From Mycobacteriales bacterium (lineage in GTDB: Bacteria > Actinomycetota > Actinomycetes > DATLTS01): a DNA stretch of 64,000 bases. The stretch's first letter is position 1. Each line of letters opens with the position of its first letter. Position numbers and translations under genes: made by a program. The stretch lies in the NCBI GenBank assembly GCA_035533475.1, contig DATLTS010000053.1:1-64000 (forward strand). Reading direction: 5' to 3'. The notes under the pieces were generated by a model. That model did not search any database. It was not told the DNA's origin and saw only the letters and a program-made list of their open reading frames with translations. This document shows, piece by piece, positions 48,534 through 57,313 of the stretch.

Positions 48534-50039
48534 TCATCGGGCTGGAGGTTCAGCTCCGTGCGGGCTCGGCTCCGCGCGGACCGGCCGGCCGGGCAGCGCG
48601 TCGGTGACGAGCTCCCCGTCGCAGATGACGAAGCGGCCGTTGACGAGGACCTGGTCGACCCCGTTGGACGTGAGCGAACTCGCGGCATAGGTCGCCCGGT
48701 CGGTTATCCGGTCCGGATCGAAGACGACGAGGTCCGCATCACAGCCGACCTGCACGCGCCCCTTCGACCGCATCTGCGGCGCGCAGTCCTCGAGCAGCCG
48801 GGCCGGCAGGTAGCTGCTGCGGCGGATCACCTCGGCGACGGACAGCGCCCCTTCCTCCCGGGTCATCAACCGCAGGGCCCGGGCGAACGTTCCGGCCGAC
48901 CGCGGGTGGGTCACCGCCTCTGCCGGCAGCGGCCAGCGGTATGGATCGCCCGCCCCGCCCGGCCAGGTCAGCGGCATCGCGTCGCTGGCCACGACCGCGT
49001 CGGGGAACGCCAGGGCCCGCACCAGGTAGCCGCGGTCGACCGGATCTAACTCATCGAGGAAATCGACGGTCACGAGCCCGCCCGGGTCACTGACCCGAAG
49101 GGCGGCCAGCCGCTCGGCCGTGGCGACGCGTTCGCCGGTCTTCAGGTAGGTCAGCGACGACGGCTCCAGCCCCCAGGTGGCCAGCCGCTCCGGAGCGAGG
49201 AACGTGGCGCCGATGCCGGTCATGCCGGAGCCGTAAGGGTATGCCTCCGTGGAGAGCCGGGCGCCGGCCCGGCGGACGCGGTCGACCAGCGCCAGCACCT
49301 CGTCGACCCGGCGCCGCGAGGTGCTGTTGACGTGGCAGTAGTGCATCGCCGCACCGGTCTCGGCGGCGGCTCGGACGATTTCCTCGGCGCCGTCGATCAG
49401 CGTCGCCGGGTCGTCCTTTGCGAGCTCGCGCGCGTGGGTGTAGGTCGGCGTTCCGGCCATCGCCGCAAGTCGGGCGAGGTCGAGGTATTCCGCCGGGTCG
49501 GCGCTGGGTGCGTAGCCGACGATGATGCCGATGCCCAACGCTCCGTCGGCGAGGTCGGCCGTGAGGTGCCCGCGGATCTCCGCGAGTTCCCGGACGGTGG
49601 CCGCACGCTGCCAGGCCGGGTCCGCGATGTGGCCGAGGACCGTGCCGAGCCGCCCGTCGGCGACGATCCCGGCGAGGACCGACATCCGCGCGGCCGCCCA
49701 GGAGGCGGAGTACCCGTAGTTGATCGGCCGGCCCTCGTCCGCGGCCCGGCGGTACGCGTGGCCCACCGGGTGGGCTCCGGCTTCGAGGTCCAGGGCGGTG
49801 GTGACACCGTCGAATGCCTGCAGCCGGCCTCCGGCGACGTCCCCGGCGTGGCTGTGCAGATCGATGAAACCCGGGGCGACGATCCGCTCGCTCGCGTCCA
49901 CCGTGAGCCGGGTGTCCGGAAGCGGATCCTCGCTGACCGCGGTAATCCGGCCCCCGGTCACGCCGACGTGACGCGGCGCATCCAATCCGGTTTCGGAGTC
50001 GATCACCCGGCCGCCGGCGAGGACCAGGTCGAAGGTCAC
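48534..50039 (-). CDS. N-acyl-D-amino-acid deacylase (amidohydrolase family)
   Basis: 501 residues. Amidohydrolase metal-binding HxH in GFIDLHSHAGD (about 63), further ligands in YTHARE (about 200) and HYCHVNS (about 235), and the catalytic Asp in VVASDAMPLTW (about 350). The C-terminal VGCDADLVVFDPD is shared with D-aminoacylases and dihydroorotase-like enzymes. It would hydrolyse N-acyl-D-amino acids to free D-amino acids, though N-acyl-D-Glu or D-Asp specificity cannot be judged. The GTG start overlaps the racemase stop by GTGA. Confidence 0.82.
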   Translation of the reverse strand: MTFDLVLAGGRVIDSETGLDAPRHVGVTGGRITAVSEDPLPDTRLTVDASERIVAPGFIDLHSHAGDVAGGRLQAFDGVTTALDLEAGAHPVGHAYRRAADEGRPINYGYSASWAAARMSVLAGIVADGRLGTVLGHIADPAWQRAATVRELAEIRGHLTADLADGALGIGIIVGYAPSADPAEYLDLARLAAMAGTPTYTHARELAKDDPATLIDGAEEIVRAAAETGAAMHYCHVNSTSRRRVDEVLALVDRVRRAGARLSTEAYPYGSGMTGIGATFLAPERLATWGLEPSSLTYLKTGERVATAERLAALRVSDPGGLVTVDFLDELDPVDRGYLVRALAFPDAVVASDAMPLTWPGGAGDPYRWPLPAEAVTHPRSAGTFARALRLMTREEGALSVAEVIRRSSYLPARLLEDCAPQMRSKGRVQVGCDADLVVFDPDRITDRATYAASSLTSNGVDQVLVNGRFVICDGELVTDALPGRPVRAEPSPHGAEPPAR

Positions 50040-51142
50040 TGTGGTCTAAGGGTTTCGACCGCGGTCGTCGCGTCGGCCAGCCGTTCCGGCAGCGGCTCGA
50101 CGCCGAGGCCGGGGCCGGTCGGCACGTCCAGGTGCCCGTCGCGCATCACCAACGGAGCCGTGATGTCGGCGCTGAAGAACCGATCCGATCCGGACACGTC
50201 ACCAGGCAGGGTGAACTCCGGCAGTGCGGCCAGCGCCGCGTTCGCCGCCCGCCCGAGACCGGTCTCCACCATGCCGCCGCACCACACCGGCACGCCGTGC
50301 GCAGCGCAGACCGCGGCGACCCGGCGCGCCTCGAGGTAGCCACCGACCCGTCCGGGCTTGACGTTGACGATCGCGCACGCGCCGGCCGCGATGGCATCTG
50401 CGGCGGCCCGGGCCGAGGTGATGGTCTCGTCGAGGCAGATCGGGGTCCGCACCAGCTTCGCGAGCGCGGCGTGGCCGCGGACGTCGTCCTCGGCGAGTGG
50501 CTGCTCGATGAGCAACAGGTCGAACGGATCCAGCCGGGCCAGCTGCGGGGCGTCGCGCAACTCGTAGGCGGTGTTGGCGTCGACCTGCAACAAGATGTCC
50601 CCGAAACGCTCCCGCACCGCGCGGACCGGTTCGACGTCCCAACCCGGCTCGATCTTCAGTTTGATCCGCACGTAGCCCGCGGCCAGGTAGGCGTCGACCG
50701 CGTCGAGCAATTGCGGAACCGAGTCCATGATGCCCACTGACACCCCCGATGGGACCCGGTCGCGAACGGCTCCGAGATACGCGGCCAGTGGGAGCCCCGC
50801 CGCCCGAAGCTCCGCGTCGAGCACCGCCATCTCCAGCGCCGCCTTGGCCATCGGGTGGCCCTTGACCGCGGTCAAGGCGGTGGCGACCCGCGCACCGGTG
50901 AGGTCCGGCGCGGTGAATAGGCGCGGGGCGAGGAACTCCCGGATCACGTGCTGCGCCCCGTCGACGTATTCCGGGGAGTAGGCCGGGTCGGCCAGGGCCA
51001 CGCATTCACCCCAGCCCTCCGCGTCCGGAGTGAGGGCCTTCACGAGCAGCGCGTCCTTGGTCGTCTGCACTCCGAACGACGTGCGGAAGGGTGTGACCAA
51101 CGGCAAAGCGACCCGCCGCAATTCCAGCGCCACCAGTTTCAT
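50036..51142 (-). CDS. Enolase-superfamily N-succinylamino-acid racemase / o-succinylbenzoate synthase-like
   Basis: 368 residues. A muconate-lactonising-enzyme-type barrel with both catalytic lysines: K161-L-K163 and K262 (NVKPGRVGG). Metal ligands are D188 (VDANTAY), E213 (IEQPL) and D238 (CLDETI). The order and spacing match N-succinylamino-acid racemases and MenC. No menaquinone genes are nearby, while an N-acyl-D-amino-acid deacylase overlaps downstream and an M20 hydrolase is divergent. Racemisation of N-acyl or N-succinyl amino acids is therefore the better guess. Confidence 0.85.
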   Translation of the reverse strand: MKLVALELRRVALPLVTPFRTSFGVQTTKDALLVKALTPDAEGWGECVALADPAYSPEYVDGAQHVIREFLAPRLFTAPDLTGARVATALTAVKGHPMAKAALEMAVLDAELRAAGLPLAAYLGAVRDRVPSGVSVGIMDSVPQLLDAVDAYLAAGYVRIKLKIEPGWDVEPVRAVRERFGDILLQVDANTAYELRDAPQLARLDPFDLLLIEQPLAEDDVRGHAALAKLVRTPICLDETITSARAAADAIAAGACAIVNVKPGRVGGYLEARRVAAVCAAHGVPVWCGGMVETGLGRAANAALAALPEFTLPGDVSGSDRFFSADITAPLVMRDGHLDVPTGPGLGVEPLPERLADATTAVETLRPQ

Positions 51143-51290
51143 TGCGGACCTCCTCCATCACGCCATGCCTGCTGACCGCAGACTGCCCTATAACGAGGGC
51201 TCCGTGGGTTGGCCGTCTCGACGAGAACGGCCGTGGGCTCTCGGCGGGCTCGACGAGCCCGCCGAGGTCGTTAGAGCCGAAGATGGAACG

Positions 51291-52376
51291 GTGAGTACCC
51301 GGGCACGTCTCGTTGACGAGCTGGCTGCGCTCGTGGGTTGTGAATCAGGGTCGACCGATCTCGCGGCGCTGGAGACCTGCGCCGGGCTGGTCGACGACGT
51401 CGGTGCCGGGTGGGTCGGGAGGTCCGCGGAACGGCACATGGTCGAGGGCCGCACGCACCTGCGGTGGCGTTTCGGCGCGACGCGGGTGCTGCTGCTCGGC
51501 CACTACGACACGGTGTGGCCCACGGGAACGCTGGCCGGCTGGCCGTTCGCGGTCGACGGCGATCGGGCCACGGGTCCGGGCATCTTCGACATGAAGGCCG
51601 GGATCATTCAGCTGTTCGCGGCGCTCGGGGATCGCGACGACCTGGACGGCGTCAGCGTGTTGCTTACCGCGGACGAGGAGCTGGGTTCGCCGTCGTCGCG
51701 GTCGCTGATCGAGGACACGGCACGGGACGCCGAGGCGGCCCTCGTCCTGGAACCCAGCGCGGGCGGGGCGCTCAAACTTGCCCGCAAGGGGGTGTCCCTG
51801 TACACGGTTCGCACCCTCGGTCGGGCGGCCCATGCCGGCCTCGAGCCGGAGCGCGGGGTGAACGCGGGGCTCGAACTCGCCCATCAGCTGATCGCGATCG
51901 CCGGGCTCGGTCGTGCAGAGGTGGGGACGACGGTGACCCCGACGGTGCTCGCGGGTGGAACCACATCGAACACCGTGCCGGCCGCCGCCACGGTTGCGGT
52001 CGATGTCCGGGCGACGAGTGAGGGCGAACAGCAGCGCGTCGACTCGGCCCTGCGGGCACTGGCACCGGTGCTGACCGGGGCGGGTGTCGAGGTGTCCGGC
52101 GGCCCGAACCGGCCGCCCCTCGAGGCCAACGCGTCGAGCGCGCTGTTCGCCCTGGCCGGTGAGGTCGCTCACGCGCTCGGCATGGGTCCACTCGAAGGTG
52201 TCGCCGTCGGCGGCGGGTCGGACGGGAACTTCACCGCCGGACTGGGTGTGCCGACCCTAGATGGGCTCGGGGCGGTCGGTGACCATGCCCACGCCGAGGG
52301 TGAATGGGTCTCCGTCGACGCGATGGTGGCGCGATCCGCCCTGGTCGGTGAGCTGGTGGCTCGGTTGCTCCGTTAG
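51291..52376 (+). CDS. M20-family metallopeptidase (CPG2/ArgE-like), candidate N-acyl-L-amino-acid hydrolase
   Basis: 361 residues from the GTG at 51291; the frame upstream to 51030 overlaps the divergent racemase gene and is not supported. Zinc ligands and catalytic residues are in order: LLLGHYDTVWP (about 65), GIFDMKAG (about 100), TADEELGSPSS (about 125), ALVLEPS (about 150), and GDHAHAEGEW near the C-terminus. GRAAHAGLEPERG is the dimerisation-domain motif. In the described racemase pathway an M20 enzyme removes succinate from the L-isomer. Its stop overlaps the convergent membrane-protein gene by 4 bp. Confidence 0.85.
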   Translation: MSTRARLVDELAALVGCESGSTDLAALETCAGLVDDVGAGWVGRSAERHMVEGRTHLRWRFGATRVLLLGHYDTVWPTGTLAGWPFAVDGDRATGPGIFDMKAGIIQLFAALGDRDDLDGVSVLLTADEELGSPSSRSLIEDTARDAEAALVLEPSAGGALKLARKGVSLYTVRTLGRAAHAGLEPERGVNAGLELAHQLIAIAGLGRAEVGTTVTPTVLAGGTTSNTVPAAATVAVDVRATSEGEQQRVDSALRALAPVLTGAGVEVSGGPNRPPLEANASSALFALAGEVAHALGMGPLEGVAVGGGSDGNFTAGLGVPTLDGLGAVGDHAHAEGEWVSVDAMVARSALVGELVARLLR

Positions 52377-52873
52377 CCGACCGGTGTCGGCTTCCCGGGC
52401 TGACATACCCGGCAGGACCGCAATTCCGCGGCCACCGCCTGGGCCCCGGTCACCGCGGTCGCGTCGTCGCGAGCCGCGACGAGTCGGCAGGTCGCCTCGT
52501 GCAAGGTCGACCCGAGTCTGACGCGACCCGGCGTGGCGCGGCTGGTCGTGTGCCGGCGGCGAAGGGCCTCGGCGAGCAGACCCGTCGTGCGCACGATGGT
52601 GTCGATTTCGACCCGGCGGGCGGCAGCCTCGCGCCGCTGGAGATGGGTGGTCAAAAGCGCGAGGCCAGCGGCCACCAGCGCCGCCCCACCCAGGCCGGCG
52701 GAAACGAGGAACGGGAATTGGATGGACACATACAAGGTGGCCGCGACACCGCGCCAGGCAAGCGCGATGCCGGTGAAGCCGGCGAGCACGATGCCCAGCA
52801 GGACGAGCGCTGCCCGGATCCCGGGGTCGGCGAGCGCCGCTGAGCAGGACGGCCGGGTCCGCGGTCGCGTCAC
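52373..52873 (-). CDS. Small two-helix membrane protein, paralogue A
   Basis: 166 residues. Two membrane helices (about 20-42 and 52-75) flank a conserved segment GVAATLYVSIQFPFLVSAG, which is strikingly like that of the next gene upstream. A cytoplasmic helical tail with many Arg and a C-terminal CRVC motif follow. Unknown family. Last gene of the transporter operon; the GTG start overlaps the preceding stop (GTGA). Confidence 0.7.
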   Translation of the reverse strand: MTRPRTRPSCSAALADPGIRAALVLLGIVLAGFTGIALAWRGVAATLYVSIQFPFLVSAGLGGAALVAAGLALLTTHLQRREAAARRVEIDTIVRTTGLLAEALRRRHTTSRATPGRVRLGSTLHEATCRLVAARDDATAVTGAQAVAAELRSCRVCQPGKPTPVG

Positions 52874-53265
52874 CGGCCGGCGGAGGTGTCGTCGAGCTCG
52901 GCCTTGAGCTCGTCGAGGATGCCGGTCAGGCGTTCGAGCTGACGAGTCCGCTCGGCCGAGTCCTGCCGTTTCGCTGCCACGTTGATCGTGACCAGGCCGA
53001 CCATCACCAACCCGAGGCCGGTGAAGCCGCCGGAGACGAGATAGGGTATCTGTAGGCCCACGTTGAGCGTTCCCGCGACCTCGGACCAGGCGACGCCGAT
53101 CAGGGTGAACCCGATCATCACCGCAAGGACTCCCGCGTAGGTGAGCAGGTGCGACGCGGGATCGAGCAGGAAAGCCAAGCGACTGCGCCCGGACGCCTGG
53201 GCGAGCGGCTTCCCGCCATAGTCGGCGAGGTTGGACAGGGCCGGGGATACGAGGACGTCGGTCAT
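52870..53265 (-). CDS. Small two-helix membrane protein, paralogue B
   Basis: 131 residues from the ATG at 53265 with GAGGAGG upstream. Two membrane helices (about 40-60 and 75-97) surround EVAGTLNVGLQIPYLVSGG, matching paralogue A (A-x-T-L-x-V-x-x-Q-x-P-x-L-V-S). A charged, probably coiled-coil tail (AERTRQLERLTGILDELKAEL) could mediate assembly. No known family recognised. Position suggests an accessory subunit of the fused transporter, possibly as a heterodimer with A. Confidence 0.75.
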   Translation of the reverse strand: MTDVLVSPALSNLADYGGKPLAQASGRSRLAFLLDPASHLLTYAGVLAVMIGFTLIGVAWSEVAGTLNVGLQIPYLVSGGFTGLGLVMVGLVTINVAAKRQDSAERTRQLERLTGILDELKAELDDTSAGR

Positions 53266-53330
53266 CGCAGCCTCCTCTTCGGGTCGAACCCCGGATGGGG
53301 CGGGGCGACGTGTCTTCACCGGGCGAAGCC

Positions 53331-54344
53331 TCATGAGGCCACCCTGCGCGGGGCGGCGTCGGATGTGAACAGGCGGATCAGGAAGACCAATCCGGCGATC
53401 AGCGCCAGCGGGGCAAGGAGCACCTCCGGGTACTGGAACCCGGAGGCCACGTTGATCGCCGCGGAGCGGGTCGGCGCCTGACTGGCGATCAGTGGGCTCC
53501 GCCCGGGCGTCTGCGCCAGCGCGCTGATCCCGGACGGCAACGTAGGCGCCGGGCCCGGCTGCGGCAGGGTCTGGGGCGCTGGTGCCGCCGACACCGCCGG
53601 AGGTTGAGCCGAAGGTGCACTCGGCACGCTCTGCGCCGGCGTCGTCGGCGTCGCCGCGGGTGGGGCGAACGTGAGGAGAGTTTGCGCGTGGGGCGCCTTC
53701 GCCAGGTTGCGCCCGTCGAAGCTCACCTGCCAGGTTCCGGCGCCGGACTGGGACCCGGCGGGCAGCAGTGCGACGCCCAGGGCCGGGGTGCCTGCGTTCC
53801 ATGCGCTGAGAAACGGCGCCAGGTCGACGGTGAACGTGTTCGCCTTCGCGTGGTAGACGGCGCTCACCCGGTAGGCGCAGTCCACGGCCGGCGGCGCCTT
53901 GGTGGATCCGGCGACCCCGTCGGTGAACGGGTGCGTCACGAGGCAGGCCACGATGCTCGCGCTGGTCAGGTTCTGGTTGCCCGCCCCGGACGCGGTGTCG
54001 ATCGGCACGGTCAGCGTTGCGGACAGCAGTGTCGCGCCGGGCGGCAAGCTCGACAGGTCGGGCTGGAGGTAGCTCCGCTCGGTCTCCTGAGCGGCGGCGG
54101 CACCCACGTGCAGGGTGTTCGCCGGGAACATCGACGCGGTAGCCGGCGCGACCGGCGGACAACCAAGGGGTGAGCTGCAGGTCGCGACGGGGGCCGAGGC
54201 GTACCAGGCCTCGGCCGCGTCGCCGACGGTCGCGGTGTCGGCGACCGCCGCGCTGGCGGTGCCGAGGCCGATGACAGTGCCGGATAGGGCGATGGCGAAG
54301 CCGGATATGAGGCATGCCGCCACGCGACGGGCGATCCGGTTCAT
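53331..54344 (-). CDS. Secreted, membrane-anchored protein with DNRLRE-like domain
   Basis: 337 residues. Signal peptide 1-33 (ends near ASAAVA). A beta-rich domain of about 190 residues with SYLQPDLSSLPPGATLLSATLTV resembles DNRLRE/CBM96-type domains, including a paired-Cys region. A Pro/Ala-rich linker (230-290) spans the wall and a C-terminal helix (305-328) anchors it. It starts inside the stop of the triple-fusion ABC gene (ATGA), so it probably belongs to the transporter as an extracellular binding or scaffold part. The assignment of the domain is tentative. Confidence 0.65.
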   Translation of the reverse strand: MNRIARRVAACLISGFAIALSGTVIGLGTASAAVADTATVGDAAEAWYASAPVATCSSPLGCPPVAPATASMFPANTLHVGAAAAQETERSYLQPDLSSLPPGATLLSATLTVPIDTASGAGNQNLTSASIVACLVTHPFTDGVAGSTKAPPAVDCAYRVSAVYHAKANTFTVDLAPFLSAWNAGTPALGVALLPAGSQSGAGTWQVSFDGRNLAKAPHAQTLLTFAPPAATPTTPAQSVPSAPSAQPPAVSAAPAPQTLPQPGPAPTLPSGISALAQTPGRSPLIASQAPTRSAAINVASGFQYPEVLLAPLALIAGLVFLIRLFTSDAAPRRVAS

Positions 54345-57313
54345 CTGCCCACCCCCACCGGCACGGGTGCACCGCGCCCGGCGGCACTCTTGGTCGTCGT
54401 CGCGCCGGAACGTTCGATGGCGGTGACGCTGCCACCCAGATAGGCCTCGACCACCTGCGGGTCGGCCCGGACGTGCTCCGGGGTGCCTTCGGCGATGACG
54501 CGCCCGTCGGCCATGGCCACGACCCGGTCGGAGATCCCCATGATCAGCGGGATGTCGTGCTCGATGATGAGCAGGGTAAGACCAAGTTGCGCGCGCAGGT
54601 CGCGGAGCAGCTGGCCGAGCGCCTCGGTTTCGCGCTGGGCGATACCGCTGGACGGCTCGTCGAGGAGCAGCAGGATCGGTTGGAGCGCGACAAGGCAGGC
54701 GATCTCGGTGATCCGCCGCGTGCCCGTGGACAGCTCCTGGATGGTCTTGTCGCGGTAACTGTCCAGGCCCATGATCGCCACCAGCTCGCGGGCCCGCCGT
54801 TCCTTGCGACGCTCCGCCAGGCGGATCCCGGTGACCGAGGTCAGGAAGCGGGTCGGGGTGACGCGTTCGAAGCCGAGCTGCACCGCCTCCAGCACGGTCA
54901 TCGTCGGGAACAACGCCGCGTCCTGGAAGGAGCGGATCATCCCGAGCTGGGCGCGGCCCTCGGGACCGAGCCGGGTGACGTCGCGGTGGTCGAACAGCAC
55001 CTGCCCGGCGTCTGCCCGGGTAAAGCCCCCGAGCAGCTCGAAGGTCGTGGTCTTCCCGGCGCCGTTGGGTCCGATCAGGCCGACGGTCTCCCCCGCGCGA
55101 ACCGTCAGCGAGACCCCGTCGACCGCGGCGATGCCGCCGAAGTGCTTGCGCAAACCGCGGGCCTCGAGCAAGACGCCGCCGATGGCCGGGCGATCGCCGG
55201 ACGTCGTCGCAAGGAGGTCGGTGAGCTTCGGCTGGGCGGTTTCCGCAATGGCCGCCGCCTCATCCGAACTGTCCATGCGGACCCGGTACAGGGCTCCGAT
55301 CCGAACGGCGAGGGCGTCCCGGATTCGGGTGAGTGCCCAGCCGCCGATCCCCTCCGGGAGGAACAGGACGAGCAACAAGGCACCGAACTGGGTCGCCGCG
55401 AGACCGAGGGAGTCCAGGGGCAACGTCGGGATCCCGATCAGGTAGATCGCCCCGATGATGGGGCCGGCGAGTAGCGACACCCCGCCGATGACGGTCATGA
55501 CGACGACGGCGATGCTGGCGTCCACCGGGAAGGCCGTGACCCCGATGCTCGACAGCGAGTGCCCGTACATCGCGCCGCCGACGCCGGCGATGAAGCCGGC
55601 CAGCAGATAGCCCTGAAGCTTGACCGCGCTCGCCCGGATGGTGAAGGCGCGAGCGTTGTCCTCGTTGTCGCGGATGGCGACGAGGAGTCGGCCGAACCCG
55701 GAGCGCCGCACGTTACGCGCAAGGATCAGGCAGAGCACGAAGACCACGAAGGCGAAGTAGTAGTAGCTGTGGCCGGTGTCGAGCGGGTGGCCGAAGACCG
55801 TCGGGATCCGTGGCGTGACGCCGTCGCCCAGCATCCACGGCTGCGCCAGCAGCCAGGCGGGCGTGGCCAGCGCGAAGGACAAGGTGGTGACGGTGAGCAT
55901 CAACCCACGGATCCGCAGCGCCGGCAAGCCGATGATCACGGACACGATGCCCGCCCCGAGCCCGGCGTAGAGGAAGGCGAGGACGAAGTCGCCGGTATGT
56001 CGCGACACGTAGAAGGACACGACGGCCCCGATCGCCGCGACGGCGAACTGGCCGAGGGTGAGCTGCCCGCCCAGCCCGGTCAGGATGCCAACGGACAAGC
56101 CGACGATGCTGAACGCCAGGATGCTGGTCACCGTGACCGAGGCGCTGTTGGAGATGAGCAGCGGCAGGCAGGCGGTGAAGGCGAGCGCCGGGATCCCGGC
56201 CACCAGACCGAGGTTGCGGATGACCCAGATCCTGCGCAGCGCGTCCGGCAACGGACGCAGCGCCTGCACGGCGGCCCAGCTGCCCTTCTCCTCGTCGCGG
56301 CCGACCCGGCGGCGCTGCGCGAGCAGCGTGACCAGGATGATCACGAACAGGGTGACCTCGACCAGGCCGGAGCGGGGGTAGTTCCACAGCAGGAGCTGCT
56401 CGAGGATGCCGAGGCCGACGCCCGCACCGAGCGCGGCGGGCAGCGACTGCATCCGCGCGACCACCGCCGCGGTGAGCGCCCGGAGCAGCAGCGCCGGACC
56501 GAAGCTGTCCCCGCTGGTGAATCCTTGGGTGGGTTGGGTGAGGATCGCGGAAAACGCGGACAGGGCACCGGCGATGGCCCAGGCCAGGCTCGACATCCGG
56601 GAGGAGAAGATGCCCGACATCCGGGCGGCTTCCGGGTTCGCGGCCGCGGCGCGCAACGCCAGACCGAAGCGGGAGAAGCGCAGGAACAACGCGATCCCGA
56701 TGACCGCGATCGGGGAGAGGATGAGCATCCCCGAGTACGCCTGAGTGATCCGCAGGGCACCGACGTTGAACACCGGCAGCCAGGACGGCTGCGGGAACAG
56801 CGCCCCGGCGGACGCCGTGCTGTTGATCACCAAAGCGAAGATGACCAGGAACTGGCCGACGCCGAGCGTCGCGACGATGGAGACCAGGCGCGGTGCTTTA
56901 CGGAGCCTGCGGACCACGCCGGTCTCAGCCGCGGCGCCGATCGCCCCGGCCACGGCCAGTGCGAAGGGGAAGGTCAGCCAGTACGGGACGTGGTACTTGA
57001 CCACGACGAGACCGAACACGGCAGCACCGAAGGCGCCGATCTGACCGTGCGCGAAGTTGATGATCCGGTTGGTGCGGTAGATCAGTACCAGACCTACCGC
57101 GAGCAGGCCGTAGGTCATCCCGATGATCGTGCCGAGCAGGATCACCGGCAGCGGGGTGGAGAACGTGTAGACGTTGTGCGAAGCCAGTTCGGCGAGGGTC
57201 AGCTTGGCGAGCACGAGCAACGCGAGTGCGACGCCCGTCGCGATCATCGCGTTCCGGCTCGGCGGACGCAGCCGCGCCCGGACATGCGAATACGGCAGGG
57301 ACCGGGTGCTCAT
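54341..57313 (-). CDS. Branched-chain-amino-acid-type ABC transporter, LivH-LivM-LivG triple fusion
   Basis: 990 residues. Residues 30-345 are a LivH permease (MTYGLLAVGLVLIYRTNRII, then NFAHGQIGAFGA). Residues 365-690 are a LivM permease (LTGLGGQLTLGQFAVAAIGA). Residues 715-965 are a LivG ATPase (GLIGPNGAGKTTTFELLGG, LLLLDEPSSGIAQRE, IIEHDIPLIMGI). The ABC signature is non-standard: LSTGTRR instead of LSGGQ. Normally these are three proteins. The second ATPase is on the neighbouring MFS fusion. No LivJ/K-type binding protein is in the operon. Hydrophobic or branched-chain amino acids, or their acyl derivatives, are possible cargo. Confidence 0.9.
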   Translation of the reverse strand: MSTRSLPYSHVRARLRPPSRNAMIATGVALALLVLAKLTLAELASHNVYTFSTPLPVILLGTIIGMTYGLLAVGLVLIYRTNRIINFAHGQIGAFGAAVFGLVVVKYHVPYWLTFPFALAVAGAIGAAAETGVVRRLRKAPRLVSIVATLGVGQFLVIFALVINSTASAGALFPQPSWLPVFNVGALRITQAYSGMLILSPIAVIGIALFLRFSRFGLALRAAAANPEAARMSGIFSSRMSSLAWAIAGALSAFSAILTQPTQGFTSGDSFGPALLLRALTAAVVARMQSLPAALGAGVGLGILEQLLLWNYPRSGLVEVTLFVIILVTLLAQRRRVGRDEEKGSWAAVQALRPLPDALRRIWVIRNLGLVAGIPALAFTACLPLLISNSASVTVTSILAFSIVGLSVGILTGLGGQLTLGQFAVAAIGAVVSFYVSRHTGDFVLAFLYAGLGAGIVSVIIGLPALRIRGLMLTVTTLSFALATPAWLLAQPWMLGDGVTPRIPTVFGHPLDTGHSYYYFAFVVFVLCLILARNVRRSGFGRLLVAIRDNEDNARAFTIRASAVKLQGYLLAGFIAGVGGAMYGHSLSSIGVTAFPVDASIAVVVMTVIGGVSLLAGPIIGAIYLIGIPTLPLDSLGLAATQFGALLLVLFLPEGIGGWALTRIRDALAVRIGALYRVRMDSSDEAAAIAETAQPKLTDLLATTSGDRPAIGGVLLEARGLRKHFGGIAAVDGVSLTVRAGETVGLIGPNGAGKTTTFELLGGFTRADAGQVLFDHRDVTRLGPEGRAQLGMIRSFQDAALFPTMTVLEAVQLGFERVTPTRFLTSVTGIRLAERRKERRARELVAIMGLDSYRDKTIQELSTGTRRITEIACLVALQPILLLLDEPSSGIAQRETEALGQLLRDLRAQLGLTLLIIEHDIPLIMGISDRVVAMADGRVIAEGTPEHVRADPQVVEAYLGGSVTAIERSGATTTKSAAGRGAPVPVGVGR

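Noticed and set aside
50036-51142. MenC (o-succinylbenzoate synthase) for menaquinone
   Set aside because: Catalytic residues cannot distinguish MenC from racemases, but no men genes are nearby, whereas N-acyl-amino-acid enzymes flank it.
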